13,027 nucleotides of DNA from JBAWAP01 sp049589355 (GTDB lineage: Bacteria; Chloroflexota; Anaerolineae; VGOG01). Positions 5,073-11,838 of the stretch are shown piece by piece. The translations under genes were made by a program, and so were the position numbers. The notes under the pieces are model-generated. The model had not been told where the DNA came from. It did no database searches and was given only the letters and a program-made list of their open reading frames with translations. Positions within the stretch are counted from its first letter, which is position 1. Each line of letters begins with the position of its first letter. The stretch covers positions 1 to 13,027 of the forward strand of contig JBAWAP010000031.1 of the NCBI GenBank assembly GCA_049589355.1, in the 5' to 3' direction.

Positions 5073-8000
5073 CTATGCGCCCCTCGCCCATTCTCTCACC
5101 AGTTCCCGATGGGCGGGCACATTCTCCAGGAATGAGCGCCGCATCTCCTCATCTGTGGTGTTGCCTGCGTGCTCCTGCAACAGGTTGTACGCCGTGGTCA
5201 GAATCTCCTGGGCACGCGGGTCCTGGTTGGCCTTCAGAACCCGATAGCCTGTCAGGTATACCCGGAAGGGTTCATCTGTACCTTCCAGTGAATTGGTCTC
5301 CAGATAGCTCAGAATCTCCCCGACCTGGGCCTGGGCCTGTGATGGGTCCCCCTGGGCCAGGGACACGCGCGCCAGACCGGCCAGGGAGTCCATCGCCGGG
5401 CTGAGATGACCCAACTCCCGCCACAGATCCTGGGCATCCCGATAGGCAGCGGCGGCTTCCTCCAGGCACCCCAACTCCACCAGGGCATGGCCCAGGACAG
5501 TCAGGGCCACGACCTCCTGGCGCTGGGCACCCATGTCCTGGGCGATGCCCAACGCCTGTTGGCTGTGTTCCCTGGCAGCTTCATCATCTCCCAGGTAATG
5601 GAAGATCAGGCCCAGGTACGCCAGTATGTAGCTCTCAAACCACCGGCTGCCGATTTCGAGGCAGAGGGCCAGAGCTTGCTCCAAGTAGCTCCGCGCGCCG
5701 GCGTAGTTGCCTGTACGAAGGCAGACCTCTCCCAGGTTGATCAGCGACCAACTCTCGCCCAACCTGTGGCCGGTTTCGAGGCAGCGGGCCAGACACTGCT
5801 CCGAGTAAGCCTGCGCCCCGACATAGTCGCCTGTACGAAGGCAGACCTCTCCCAGGTTCGCCAGCGGGAAGGCCTCGCCCCGCCTGTCGCCGATTTCGCG
5901 GACGAGGGCCAGAGCTTGCTCCACATAGCCCCGCGCGCCGGCGTAGTTGCTCTGCCCCATGGCAAAGGAACCGAGGCTGTTGAGCGCAAAGGCCTCGCCC
6001 CGCCTGTCGCCAATCTCGCGGCAGAGGGCCAAGGCTTGCTCCCAGTAGTCTCGTGCCCTGGCGCCGTGTCCCTGCGCAATCACAACGCCGCCGAGCATCA
6101 GCAGACTATCCACCTCCACACGGCGCAGCTCGGCCGCTTGCGCCAGCCGCAGGGCTTCCTCCAGTTGCACGCTGGCCTCTGGGTAGTCCCCCTGCCGGTA
6201 GAGCGCTGCCCCCCACCACAGGTAGCCGGCCGCTTCGCTCTCCATCACGCTCGCTTCCTGCGACAGGGCAATCGCCTGCTGCGCCGCCGCCGCGGCCGTC
6301 GGGTAATCACTGGTCACGTAGGCATAGTTGGCTTGGCGCAGGGCCACCTCCGCCCGCCGCCCAGCCTGGCCTGAGCTGTCATCCTGAGCTTGTCGAAGGG
6401 CTGTCGAAGGATCGTCCAGCGCCTCGGCCAACTCGTTCAGAATTGCCAGGTCCTGCTGTTGGGCCTCCCGCTCCCCCTGTACGTCATAGGCCCTCTCCCG
6501 CGCCGACAGGATGGCGTAGCGCTCGGCGTAGTCCGTCTCCGTTGTCAGCTCCAGGGCTCGGCTCAGATACGCCACTGCCTCCTCATGGGCGTACTGGCGG
6601 CGTGCCCGCTCCCCTGCCTGGTACAAGTAGTGTCTAGCCTTCTCCTCAAGCCCCGCTTCCTCGAAGTGGCGCGCTAACTGCACTGCGATCTCATCCACCT
6701 GATCCCCGTACAACTCCTCCAGAACCTTCCCCACGTCCTCGTGGAAAAACTCCCGTTCCGCCTGGCCCAGATTGTTGTACAGGTAGCTCTGGAACAGGTT
6801 ATGACGGAAGCGATAGAGCGACAGTCGTTGCCCGCTTATTCGCTTGATCCCGCGCTCCTGTACCAATCGGTACTGCCTATCCAGCTCCTGGGTCAGGCGG
6901 TGCACCAGATAGCGCTCGCTCATCTCTTGCACGCGTGCGATAACCTGGGCAGTGAAGTCCTCTCCCTCCACGCTGGCCACGGTCAGCACCTCCCGCAACT
7001 CTTCCTCGAGCCGGCCGATGCGCTCTTCGATCACCCCCTCCACCCGCGCAGGCAGCATGTCCCACTCCAGAGCTCGACCCTCAACCCAGCGGCCCTCTTC
7101 GTCCTGAGCCAAATCCCCCCGCTCTTGCATGTCTTGCAGCAGCTCGATGGTGAAGAGCGGGTGTCCGTCGGTGTGCCGAAACAGCGCCTGGCGGAAGTCC
7201 TCACCTAATCGGTTGGGTTCGGTGTCCAGCAAGGCATCTACAAACTGTCGAGCCTTGGCCTTGTCAGCCACGTCCAGGTCCACCCAGATGTCCCCGAAGT
7301 AGCGCTTGAACTCCGTCAGCACTTTCTCTAGCGGGTGCCGCTTACCCGCGCGCCCCACGGCCAACTCGTCTGGCCGATAAGCTCCCACGATCAGGATCCG
7401 GCTCTCTCCGACGCGCCGACCCAGGTGGAACAAGAGGCTAGTCGAGGCCGTGTCCGCCCACTGCAGATCGTCCACCATCAGCATCAACGGCCGCTCTGCC
7501 GCCAGAGCCCTCAGCACGTTGGTGTACTGCTCGAAGATGTGGCTCTGCTCCAGACCCAGATTGCTGGCCCCCGGTGCCCTGTCCTGAGCCTCACGAAGGC
7601 CCTTGCGCTCGATTAGCTTCTCCAGCTTCTCCAGCCAGCCCACCTGGTCAACCGCGAAGGCCCCTGCCTTTGCCATCAGTACGGCTCCAGGTATCATGAT
7701 ACCAATCAGGTCAGGCCCGAGCCTCAACAGTGCATTTCCCGACCAGCGTAGCAAGCCCCGCAGCCGGTTGGCGTTCTCCTGGGTGATGGCGCCCTGAGCC
7801 AGCTTGGCTTCCACGTCACCGGTGAGCAGTCCCAGTATTTCACGGAAGGGGAGGTAGGGATCGCCGATGCCGGTATGGGCATCGCAGTTGCCGATGGTGA
7901 TGACCAGATCGGCGTTGGCTTCCTCGGCACGGCGTGCGAACTCGGTGATCAGGGCAGTCTTGCCGCTGCCGGCTTCGCCGGTGATGAAGCATACCTGGCC

Positions 8001-8081
8001 CTGGCCGGCCAAGGTGCCTTCGAGAAACGCCCTCAGTTGTGCGAGTTCGCGCTCGCGTTCGACAAACGCTCGCTCCTTCAT
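5073..8081 (-). CDS. STAND-type ATPase with C-terminal TPR repeats
   Basis: Cytoplasmic protein of 1002 residues. Residues 1-30 (MKERAFVERERELAQLRAFL) form the usual entry of the AAA_16/ORC-like ATPase domain. Walker A is GEAGSGKT (35-42) and Walker B is LMLMVDDLQWAD (199-210). A winged-helix-like region follows, then TPR repeats over about residues 480-900, some in 40-residue steps (LGEVCLRTGxYxGAxxYxEQ). There is no LuxR-type HTH, cyclase or kinase domain at either end, so it lacks the output domain often joined to this architecture and may act through protein partners. The ATG at 8081 is preferred over an in-frame ATG at 8114 because AGAGGTG precedes it and the family begins here. Two short segments (about 161-168 and 556-568) derive from a dispersed DNA repeat. 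It is transcribed from the promoter in cassette B. The specific ligand and role are unknown. Confidence 0.88.
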   Translation of the reverse strand: MKERAFVERERELAQLRAFLEGTLAGQGQVCFITGEAGSGKTALITEFARRAEEANADLVITIGNCDAHTGIGDPYLPFREILGLLTGDVEAKLAQGAITQENANRLRGLLRWSGNALLRLGPDLIGIMIPGAVLMAKAGAFAVDQVGWLEKLEKLIERKGLREAQDRAPGASNLGLEQSHIFEQYTNVLRALAAERPLMLMVDDLQWADTASTSLLFHLGRRVGESRILIVGAYRPDELAVGRAGKRHPLEKVLTEFKRYFGDIWVDLDVADKAKARQFVDALLDTEPNRLGEDFRQALFRHTDGHPLFTIELLQDMQERGDLAQDEEGRWVEGRALEWDMLPARVEGVIEERIGRLEEELREVLTVASVEGEDFTAQVIARVQEMSERYLVHRLTQELDRQYRLVQERGIKRISGQRLSLYRFRHNLFQSYLYNNLGQAEREFFHEDVGKVLEELYGDQVDEIAVQLARHFEEAGLEEKARHYLYQAGERARRQYAHEEAVAYLSRALELTTETDYAERYAILSARERAYDVQGEREAQQQDLAILNELAEALDDPSTALRQAQDDSSGQAGRRAEVALRQANYAYVTSDYPTAAAAAQQAIALSQEASVMESEAAGYLWWGAALYRQGDYPEASVQLEEALRLAQAAELRRVEVDSLLMLGGVVIAQGHGARARDYWEQALALCREIGDRRGEAFALNSLGSFAMGQSNYAGARGYVEQALALVREIGDRRGEAFPLANLGEVCLRTGDYVGAQAYSEQCLARCLETGHRLGESWSLINLGEVCLRTGNYAGARSYLEQALALCLEIGSRWFESYILAYLGLIFHYLGDDEAAREHSQQALGIAQDMGAQRQEVVALTVLGHALVELGCLEEAAAAYRDAQDLWRELGHLSPAMDSLAGLARVSLAQGDPSQAQAQVGEILSYLETNSLEGTDEPFRVYLTGYRVLKANQDPRAQEILTTAYNLLQEHAGNTTDEEMRRSFLENVPAHRELVREWARGA
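5711..5858 (-). repeat. 120-bp tandem duplication within the TPR region
   Basis: A 28-bp stretch beginning CTGTACGAAGGCAGACCTCT recurs exactly 120 bp apart (from 5711 and from 5831), and the surrounding 120-bp units are also similar. This equals one 40-residue TPR motif and indicates recent duplication of a repeat unit at DNA level. Confidence 0.75.
6379..6414. repeat. REP-like dispersed repeat inside the ATPase gene
   Basis: The segment holds CCTGAGCTTGTCGAAGGG followed by CTGTCGAAGGAT, the widespread palindromic repeat family often seen in Chloroflexota and other bacteria. It spans 36 bp, twelve codons, and stays in frame, adding residues that include DPSTALRQAQDDS to a linker before the main TPR block. 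Recognition of the family is from memory, not from a search. Confidence 0.7.
7580..7600. repeat. Second REP-like segment inside the ATPase gene
   Basis: TGTCCTGAGCCTCACGAAGG (from 7580) is a diverged relative of the repeat at 6379. It encodes GLREAQDR in the ATPase domain between Walker A and Walker B, in frame. It is shorter and less certain than the first copy. Confidence 0.45.
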
Positions 8082-8134
8082 GGCGCACCTCTTCTGAATT
8101 GTGCGGACATCCACAGGAATCCAAAAACCTCTTC

Positions 8135-8156
8135 AGCAGCCACGTCGCGGGCTGCT
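8135..8156. promoter_or_regulatory. Leader hairpin upstream of the ATPase gene
   Basis: AGCAGCC (8135-8141) and GGCTGCT (8150-8156) form a 7-bp stem with an 8-nt loop. It lies between the cassette B promoter and the ATG at 8081, so it would be in the transcript leader. No T-tract follows on the minus strand. Confidence 0.35.
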
Positions 8157-8167
8157 TGTCTCACTGG

Positions 8168-8278
8168 CCCATTCTACCATACCTGGGCCATTTGCGCAAT
8201 CTGGCCCAACCAAGAAAGCCACCTGTGTGCTTCGCGCAGGTGGCTTTTCCACTCCGTAAGTCATAGGTCAACCGACAA
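8168..8278 (-). repeat. Hairpin-promoter cassette, copy B
   Basis: Direct relative of cassette A. In minus order it has the same conserved 28-bp flank, an 11-bp stem AAAGCCACCTG (8215-8225) with CAGGTGGCTTT (8237-8247), and a promoter segment starting TTGCGCAAATGGCCCAGG. The stem flanked by A and T runs could work as a bidirectional terminator that shields the promoter from upstream transcription. Confidence 0.8.
8171..8199 (-). promoter_or_regulatory. Promoter of the ATPase/TPR gene
   Basis: TTGCGC (8194-8199) and TAGAAT (8171-8176) on the minus strand are 17 bp apart. The predicted leader is about 83 nt. The -35 box is followed by AAATGGCC, matching the pattern in the other two minus-strand promoters. 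Confidence 0.6.
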
Positions 8279-8405
8279 GGCCAGGCGGACAGGCTCGTCC
8301 TCCTGCCAGGGTCTTCAATCTGGCGACTGGTGAAAAGACTTGATGACAGACCAGAACACGCTGAACTTGCGTACACCGCTACTTCGTCGGCAGAATAGTG
8401 GCAGC

Positions 8406-8590
8406 CTACTTCAGAAACCGAACGGTGAGGGGGCGAGCATTATCTACCCACACGGCATGACCTTCATAGACCAATATCGGACCGATGTAAGAAGCTATCG
8501 CAGTCTTTGTCACGTTGTCCTGCAGCCACCTGCCAACACTGCCGGGAGGGGGATTGTCGCGCGAAGTGCCTAGTGGTACAGTCCTCCCCC
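8406..8590 (-). pseudogene. 3' gene fragment cut by the MITE-like element
   Basis: The minus strand reads TSRDNPPPGSVGRWLQDN, then VTKTAIASYIGPILVYEGHA, then VWVDNARPLTVRFLK and a TAG at 8406-8408. Composition and the balanced hydrophobic pattern look protein-like. The frame has no credible start, and its upstream side meets the end of the element beginning at 8592. No family is recognised. Confidence 0.35.
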
Positions 8591-8591
8591 T

Positions 8592-8865
8592 TGTTGAATC
8601 TCGTAAAGTCGTACCCCCCATTGTCTCGAAAAGTCGTGCCACCCTAGTCAGAGTAATGGCATCAGGTAGTCGCTCTAGATTGCTGTTTCGGTTGGTTCCG
8701 CAGGCAAGACCTGCTCGTTCTTGACAATAACAGCACTAAATGGACCTCCCAACTACCTTGAAGCGGCTGTTAACGTGTTGGCAGGGCTCTGATTCAGCGG
8801 ATCTTGCCCCCAAAGCGGTACGACTTTGTGAGACTTTGCCGGGTACGAGTTTACAGGACTCAACA
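8592..8865. mobile_element. MITE-like element with complex inverted ends
   Basis: Both outer ends start TGTTGA. The left end (8592-8640, plus) and the right end (8865-8817, minus) align over 49 bp with no gaps and about 38 matches. Each end holds two spaced copies of a GTAAAGTCGTACC-like site (for example CGTAAAGTCGTACC and CGAAAAGTCGTGCC on the left). The 274-bp element has no open frame of note inside, so it looks non-autonomous. TGT termini with paired internal binding sites recall IS481-type ends, but that assignment is tentative. No target-site duplication was evident. Confidence 0.75.
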
Positions 8866-9070
8866 CACAGTGCTCCAGCACCGTGCGGGGGGTGACCCCC
8901 AGCAGGTGGGCCGCCTCTTCGGCGGAGACGAGTCCGGCCTCGACCTGCCAGATCAAAAACAGGGCCAGACCGGTGGTGTCGCCCCGGCGCAACGCGCCCA
9001 CCGGTTGATCGTCGCGCACTACTCAGCGTTGCGGGCGGCTGGGGTCATCGTCAAAGCGGAAGGTAGACAT
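8866..9070 (-). pseudogene. Broken 5' end of a transposase gene
   Basis: From the ATG at 9070, behind a G-rich ribosome binding site, the minus strand reads MSTFRFDDDPSRPQR and then TGA (9023-9025). The same frame continues VVRDDQPVGALRRGDTTG, then LALFLIWQVEAGLVSAEEAA and HLLGVTPRTV. The AEEAAHLLGVTPRTV part is a helix-turn-helix of the kind that opens many IS transposases. The frame then runs into the right end of the MITE-like element, so the catalytic part is missing. It is disabled twice: by a nonsense codon and by truncation. Confidence 0.6.
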
Positions 9071-9181
9071 AGGACACCCCCAATCAGGATGGATGCGGTG
9101 GGGGTAAGTTTGCCACAACTCTCGCCTTTTGTAAAGGTACCGGCCTACCTGAGGCCTGCGCGAATCAAATGACGCAAATAT

Positions 9182-9196
9182 CCCCGCCTATCGGGG
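9182..9196. terminator. Weak hairpin downstream of typA
   Basis: CCCCG (9182-9186) and CGGGG (9192-9196) form a 5-bp stem with a 5-nt loop, flanked by AAAAA on the plus-strand side. For typA (minus strand) the stem is followed by ATATTTGCG, a poor T-tract, so termination is possible but weak. Confidence 0.3.
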
Positions 9197-9234
9197 CGAA
9201 AAATCGCTTATGAGACTTGATTGGTTTACCCCGC

Positions 9235-9251
9235 ATTATTGAGAAGATACC
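9235..9251. repeat. 17-bp shared tract, copy 1 (after typA)
   Basis: ATTATTGAGAAGATACC here is identical to 11482-11498, and the next bases outward (TTTACCCC and CTTTCCCC) are also similar. The tract lies 8 bp beyond the typA stop codon. It probably marks one end of a lost or decayed insertion element. Confidence 0.6.
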
Positions 9252-9259
9252 ACAGAAGA

Positions 9260-11110
9260 TTACTCTTCCTCTCCTTCGGGCTGGCTCCATTTGGTGTAGT
9301 ACATCTGGCGGTGACGGTCGTGGCCGGAGAGGGTGCGTTTGCGCAAGCGCAGGCTCTTGGGCGTCACTTCCATCAACTCGTCGTCGGCGATAAAGTCCAG
9401 ACATTGCTCCAGGCTCATCAGGCGCGGCGGACTCAGGCGCACGGCGATGTCCTCCGTACTACTACGGATGTTGGTCAGCTTCTTCTTCTTGCAAATGTTG
9501 ACCACCAGATCGCCCTCGCGGATGTGCTCGCCTACGATCATGCCCTCGTAGACCTTGACGCCTGGCGTAATGAACAGGGTTCCCCGGTTCTCGGCGTTGT
9601 GCAGGCCATAACTGGTGGCCTCGCCCGGCTCTTTGGCGATCAGAACGCCCCGGCGCAGGTTCTTGAGTTCGCCGCGCCAGGGTTCGTAGCCGGCCAGGAT
9701 GGTGTTCATCACGCCGCGTCCATGGGTCTCCGTCAGGAAGAGGTTGCGGAAGCCGATCAGCCCGCGCGTGGGCACGGTGAACTCCATGCGCACGTAGCCG
9801 TTGCCATAGTTCACCATATCGCTCATCGCGCCATAGCGCTGGCCGAGCTGCTCCACCACCGCGCCGATGTATTGCGATGGGATATCCACCACCAGCAGCT
9901 CCATCGGCTCGCAGGTTTGGCCGTCAATGGTCTTGGTAATGACCTCCGGCTTGCTCACCTGCAACTCGTAGCCTTCGCGGCGGATGGTTTCAATGAAGAT
10001 GGAAAGGTGTAGCTCCCCGCGGCCGCTGACCAGGAACTCGTCCGCGCTGTCGGCCTCGGCCACGCGCAGGGCCACGTTGGTCTCCAGCTCCTTCCAGAGT
10101 CGCTCCCGCAGCTTGCGGCTGGTGGACCACACGCCTTCCGTGCCGGCAAAGGGGCTGTTGTTCACGCCGAAGGTCATTTTGAGGGTGGGTTCCTCTACCT
10201 GGATGACCGGCAATGCCTCCGGGTTCTCCACGTCGGCGATGGTCTCGCCAATGAAGACGGTATCCAGGCCGGTGACGGCCACGATATCGCCGGCGGTGGC
10301 CTCTTGCATACTGACCCGGCTCAGACCCACGTAGGTGAAGACCTCGGCCGTTTTGGCTCGGGTGGCCGTGCCATCGTGCAGGATGCGGGCCACAGTCTGG
10401 GCCGGACGGATCTTGCCGCGCACCAATCGTCCAATGGCGATCTTGCCCTTGTAGTCGTCGTAGACCAGCGAGGCCACCAACATCTGCAAAGGCTGGTCTA
10501 CATCGGCCAGCGGGGCTGGGATGTGGCTAAGGATCGCCTCAAAGAGGGGAACCAGGTCCGTGCCGGGGGTATCGGCAGAGAGTGAGGCCAGGCCGTCACG
10601 GGCGTTGACGTAGAGCACCGGGAATTCCAACTGGGCGTCGTCGGCGTTCAGGTCAATGAAGAGATCGTAGGTATCGTTGAGGACCTCTTGCGGGCGAGCA
10701 TCGGGTCGGTCAATCTTGTTGATGACCACAATGGCGGGCAGGCCCAACTTCATGGCTTTTTGCAGCACAAAGCGGGTTTGCGGCATGGGGCCATCCAGGG
10801 CATCCACCAAAAGGAGCACGCCGTCCACCACGGTGAGGACGCGCTCCACCTCGCCGCCAAAGTCGGCGTGGCCAGGGGTATCCAGGATGTTGACCTTGAC
10901 GCCCTGATAGACCACGGCCAGGTTCTTGGCTATGATGGTGATGCCGCGCTCGCGCTCCAGGTCAAAGGAGTCCATGACGCGCTCCTGGATGACCTGGTTA
11001 TCGCGGAAGACGTGCGATTGGCGGATCATGGCGTCTATCAGGGTAGTCTTGCCGTGATCCACGTGGGCGATGATGGCGATATTGCGAATGTCGTTACGAG
11101 TGTTTGTCAT
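9260..11110 (-). CDS. typA: Translational GTPase TypA/BipA
   Basis: This 616-residue ribosome-binding GTPase of the EF-G/LepA superfamily is known to act in 50S assembly and stress or cold adaptation. The length is normal (family about 600-615). The G motifs are AHVDHGKT (15-22), RGITI (55-59), DTPGHADFGGEVER (77-90) and NKID (131-134). The C-terminal half carries SGRGELHLSIFIETIRREGY, GLIGFRN and RLSPPRLMSLEQCLDFI, typical of TypA domains. The usual MDSND before LERERGIT reads MDSFD, and G5 reads VNARDG. The frame is open to 11218, but the ATG at 11110 fits the family start (MTNTRNDIRNIAIIAHVDHG). A -10 box ends only 6 nt upstream of that ATG, so the mRNA is probably leaderless, consistent with the lack of a Shine-Dalgarno site. 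Confidence 0.96.
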   Translation of the reverse strand: MTNTRNDIRNIAIIAHVDHGKTTLIDAMIRQSHVFRDNQVIQERVMDSFDLERERGITIIAKNLAVVYQGVKVNILDTPGHADFGGEVERVLTVVDGVLLLVDALDGPMPQTRFVLQKAMKLGLPAIVVINKIDRPDARPQEVLNDTYDLFIDLNADDAQLEFPVLYVNARDGLASLSADTPGTDLVPLFEAILSHIPAPLADVDQPLQMLVASLVYDDYKGKIAIGRLVRGKIRPAQTVARILHDGTATRAKTAEVFTYVGLSRVSMQEATAGDIVAVTGLDTVFIGETIADVENPEALPVIQVEEPTLKMTFGVNNSPFAGTEGVWSTSRKLRERLWKELETNVALRVAEADSADEFLVSGRGELHLSIFIETIRREGYELQVSKPEVITKTIDGQTCEPMELLVVDIPSQYIGAVVEQLGQRYGAMSDMVNYGNGYVRMEFTVPTRGLIGFRNLFLTETHGRGVMNTILAGYEPWRGELKNLRRGVLIAKEPGEATSYGLHNAENRGTLFITPGVKVYEGMIVGEHIREGDLVVNICKKKKLTNIRSSTEDIAVRLSPPRLMSLEQCLDFIADDELMEVTPKSLRLRKRTLSGHDRHRQMYYTKWSQPEGEEE

Positions 11111-11116
11111 GCTACC

Positions 11117-11145
11117 AGTATATACTAGTTTGGCGATTTCTGCAA
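11117..11145 (-). promoter_or_regulatory. typA promoter giving a leaderless transcript
   Basis: TTGCAG (11140-11145), 17 bp, then TATACT (11117-11122) on the minus strand. The ATG begins 6 nt after the -10 box, so the expected +1 falls at or next to the A of the ATG. The -35 box continues AAATCGCC, like the promoters at 4761 and 8194. A GC-rich stem CCGCCG/CGGCGG (11150-11173) lies directly upstream. Confidence 0.6.
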
Positions 11146-11239
11146 CAAACCGCCGGATCTGGCGATTCGGCGGGAGCAAGGCTAAACTCTGCTCGGCCTG
11201 GATTGTATATTGGGGCATATGTCCTCCAACTGCTCTGAG

Positions 11240-11371
11240 CGGGAGCAGACTGCCTGTTCTTTAACATCTTCGCAGGCCGATACTTCTCTACCAGGGCATA
11301 GTATTGCTCAACCACGTGCTGTCTCAGATCGGTCATCAGCACAACCTGATCCAGATCGTCGCAATACCCGC
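11240..11371 (-). pseudogene. Possible gene fragment upstream of typA
   Basis: The minus strand reads YCDDLDQVVLMTDLRQHVVE, then QYYALVEKYRPAKMLKNRQ, an amphipathic, protein-like stretch without a clear start. An adjacent frame upstream gives GIWFAPETRSRV, which would join after a one-base shift. Downstream the frame degenerates. A plus-strand open frame over 11371-11470 (ending GLDSLIEAQAKDLNLGAS) competes as an explanation of the upstream part. No family is recognised. Confidence 0.3.
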
Positions 11372-11481
11372 GACCGGGTCTCCGGAGCGAACCAGATGCC
11401 GGGGTTGGATAGCCTGATTGAAGCGCAGGCCAAGGACCTCAACCTGGGCGCGTCGTGGAACACGTCCTAACCTTTCCCCCA

Positions 11482-11498
11482 ATTATTGAGAAGATACC
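11482..11498. repeat. 17-bp shared tract, copy 2 (truncates radical-SAM gene)
   Basis: Identical to 9235-9251 and in the same orientation. Read on the minus strand it supplies the codons GTA TCT TCT CAA TAA, ending the radical-SAM frame, so it marks the exact break point of that gene. Confidence 0.65.
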
Positions 11499-11776
11499 TT
11501 TCTCTCCAGCGGCTGGTAGGGATCGGTTACTGTGCCGGAGGCGATGTTGCCCCGTTTCGCCCGCTTCATCTGTTTGGCCAGCACCTCCGCCGCATTGACC
11601 CTGACATCCACAAAGGTGCCCCATTCCTCCGTGTGGCCGGTGAAACGCTTCATGTAGGTGGCGTAGCAGTAGACGCAGCCGTGGCTGCAGCCGACGTAGG
11701 GGTTGATAGCGTAGTCAACCCCCTCGATGCCTGATTTGGTGAGGATGGACTTGCACTCGATTTCCTTTACGATCAC
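11483..11776 (-). pseudogene. Truncated radical-SAM (SPL-like, Rv2578c-type) gene
   Basis: The 97 residues begin VIVKEIECKSILTKSGIEGV and contain NPYVGCSHGCVYCYA, with the CX3CX2C cluster motif of radical-SAM enzymes (4Fe-4S binding). They end TDPYQPLERK followed by VSSQ and a stop. The first part matches the start of the spore-photoproduct-lyase-like family, whose members are about 280-340 residues. Two thirds of the barrel is missing, so activity is very unlikely. The GTG at 11776 is preferred, with AGGA 6 nt upstream. The frame remains open to 11902 only because it reads through the perfect palindrome at 11797. The break falls exactly at the 17-bp tract shared with 9235. Confidence 0.85.
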
Positions 11777-11796
11777 GCTCTGTCCTGTCTTCAAAG

Positions 11797-11830
11797 AGCC
11801 TCCCGCAGGTTTCGAAACCTGCGGGAGGCT
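11797..11830. repeat. Perfect 34-bp palindrome
   Basis: AGCCTCCCGCAGGTTTC followed by its exact reverse complement, centred on TTCGAA. It lies between the DUF3795 fragment and the radical-SAM start, on the 3' side of the former. It could form a strong hairpin (REP-like or terminator-like), with TCTCTG but no T-tract after it on the plus strand. Confidence 0.85.
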
Positions 11831-11838
11831 TCTCTGTC

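Noticed and set aside
5406..6374. Long plus-strand open frame opposite the ATPase TPR region (and similar ones opposite typA and the dehydratase)
   Set aside because: They are antisense shadows of GC-rich coding DNA with no family motifs, while the minus frames hold clear domains.
11111..11218. 36-residue extension of TypA
   Set aside because: It would include the promoter region. The family starts at MTN-RNDIRNIAIIAHVDHG, which is encoded from 11110.
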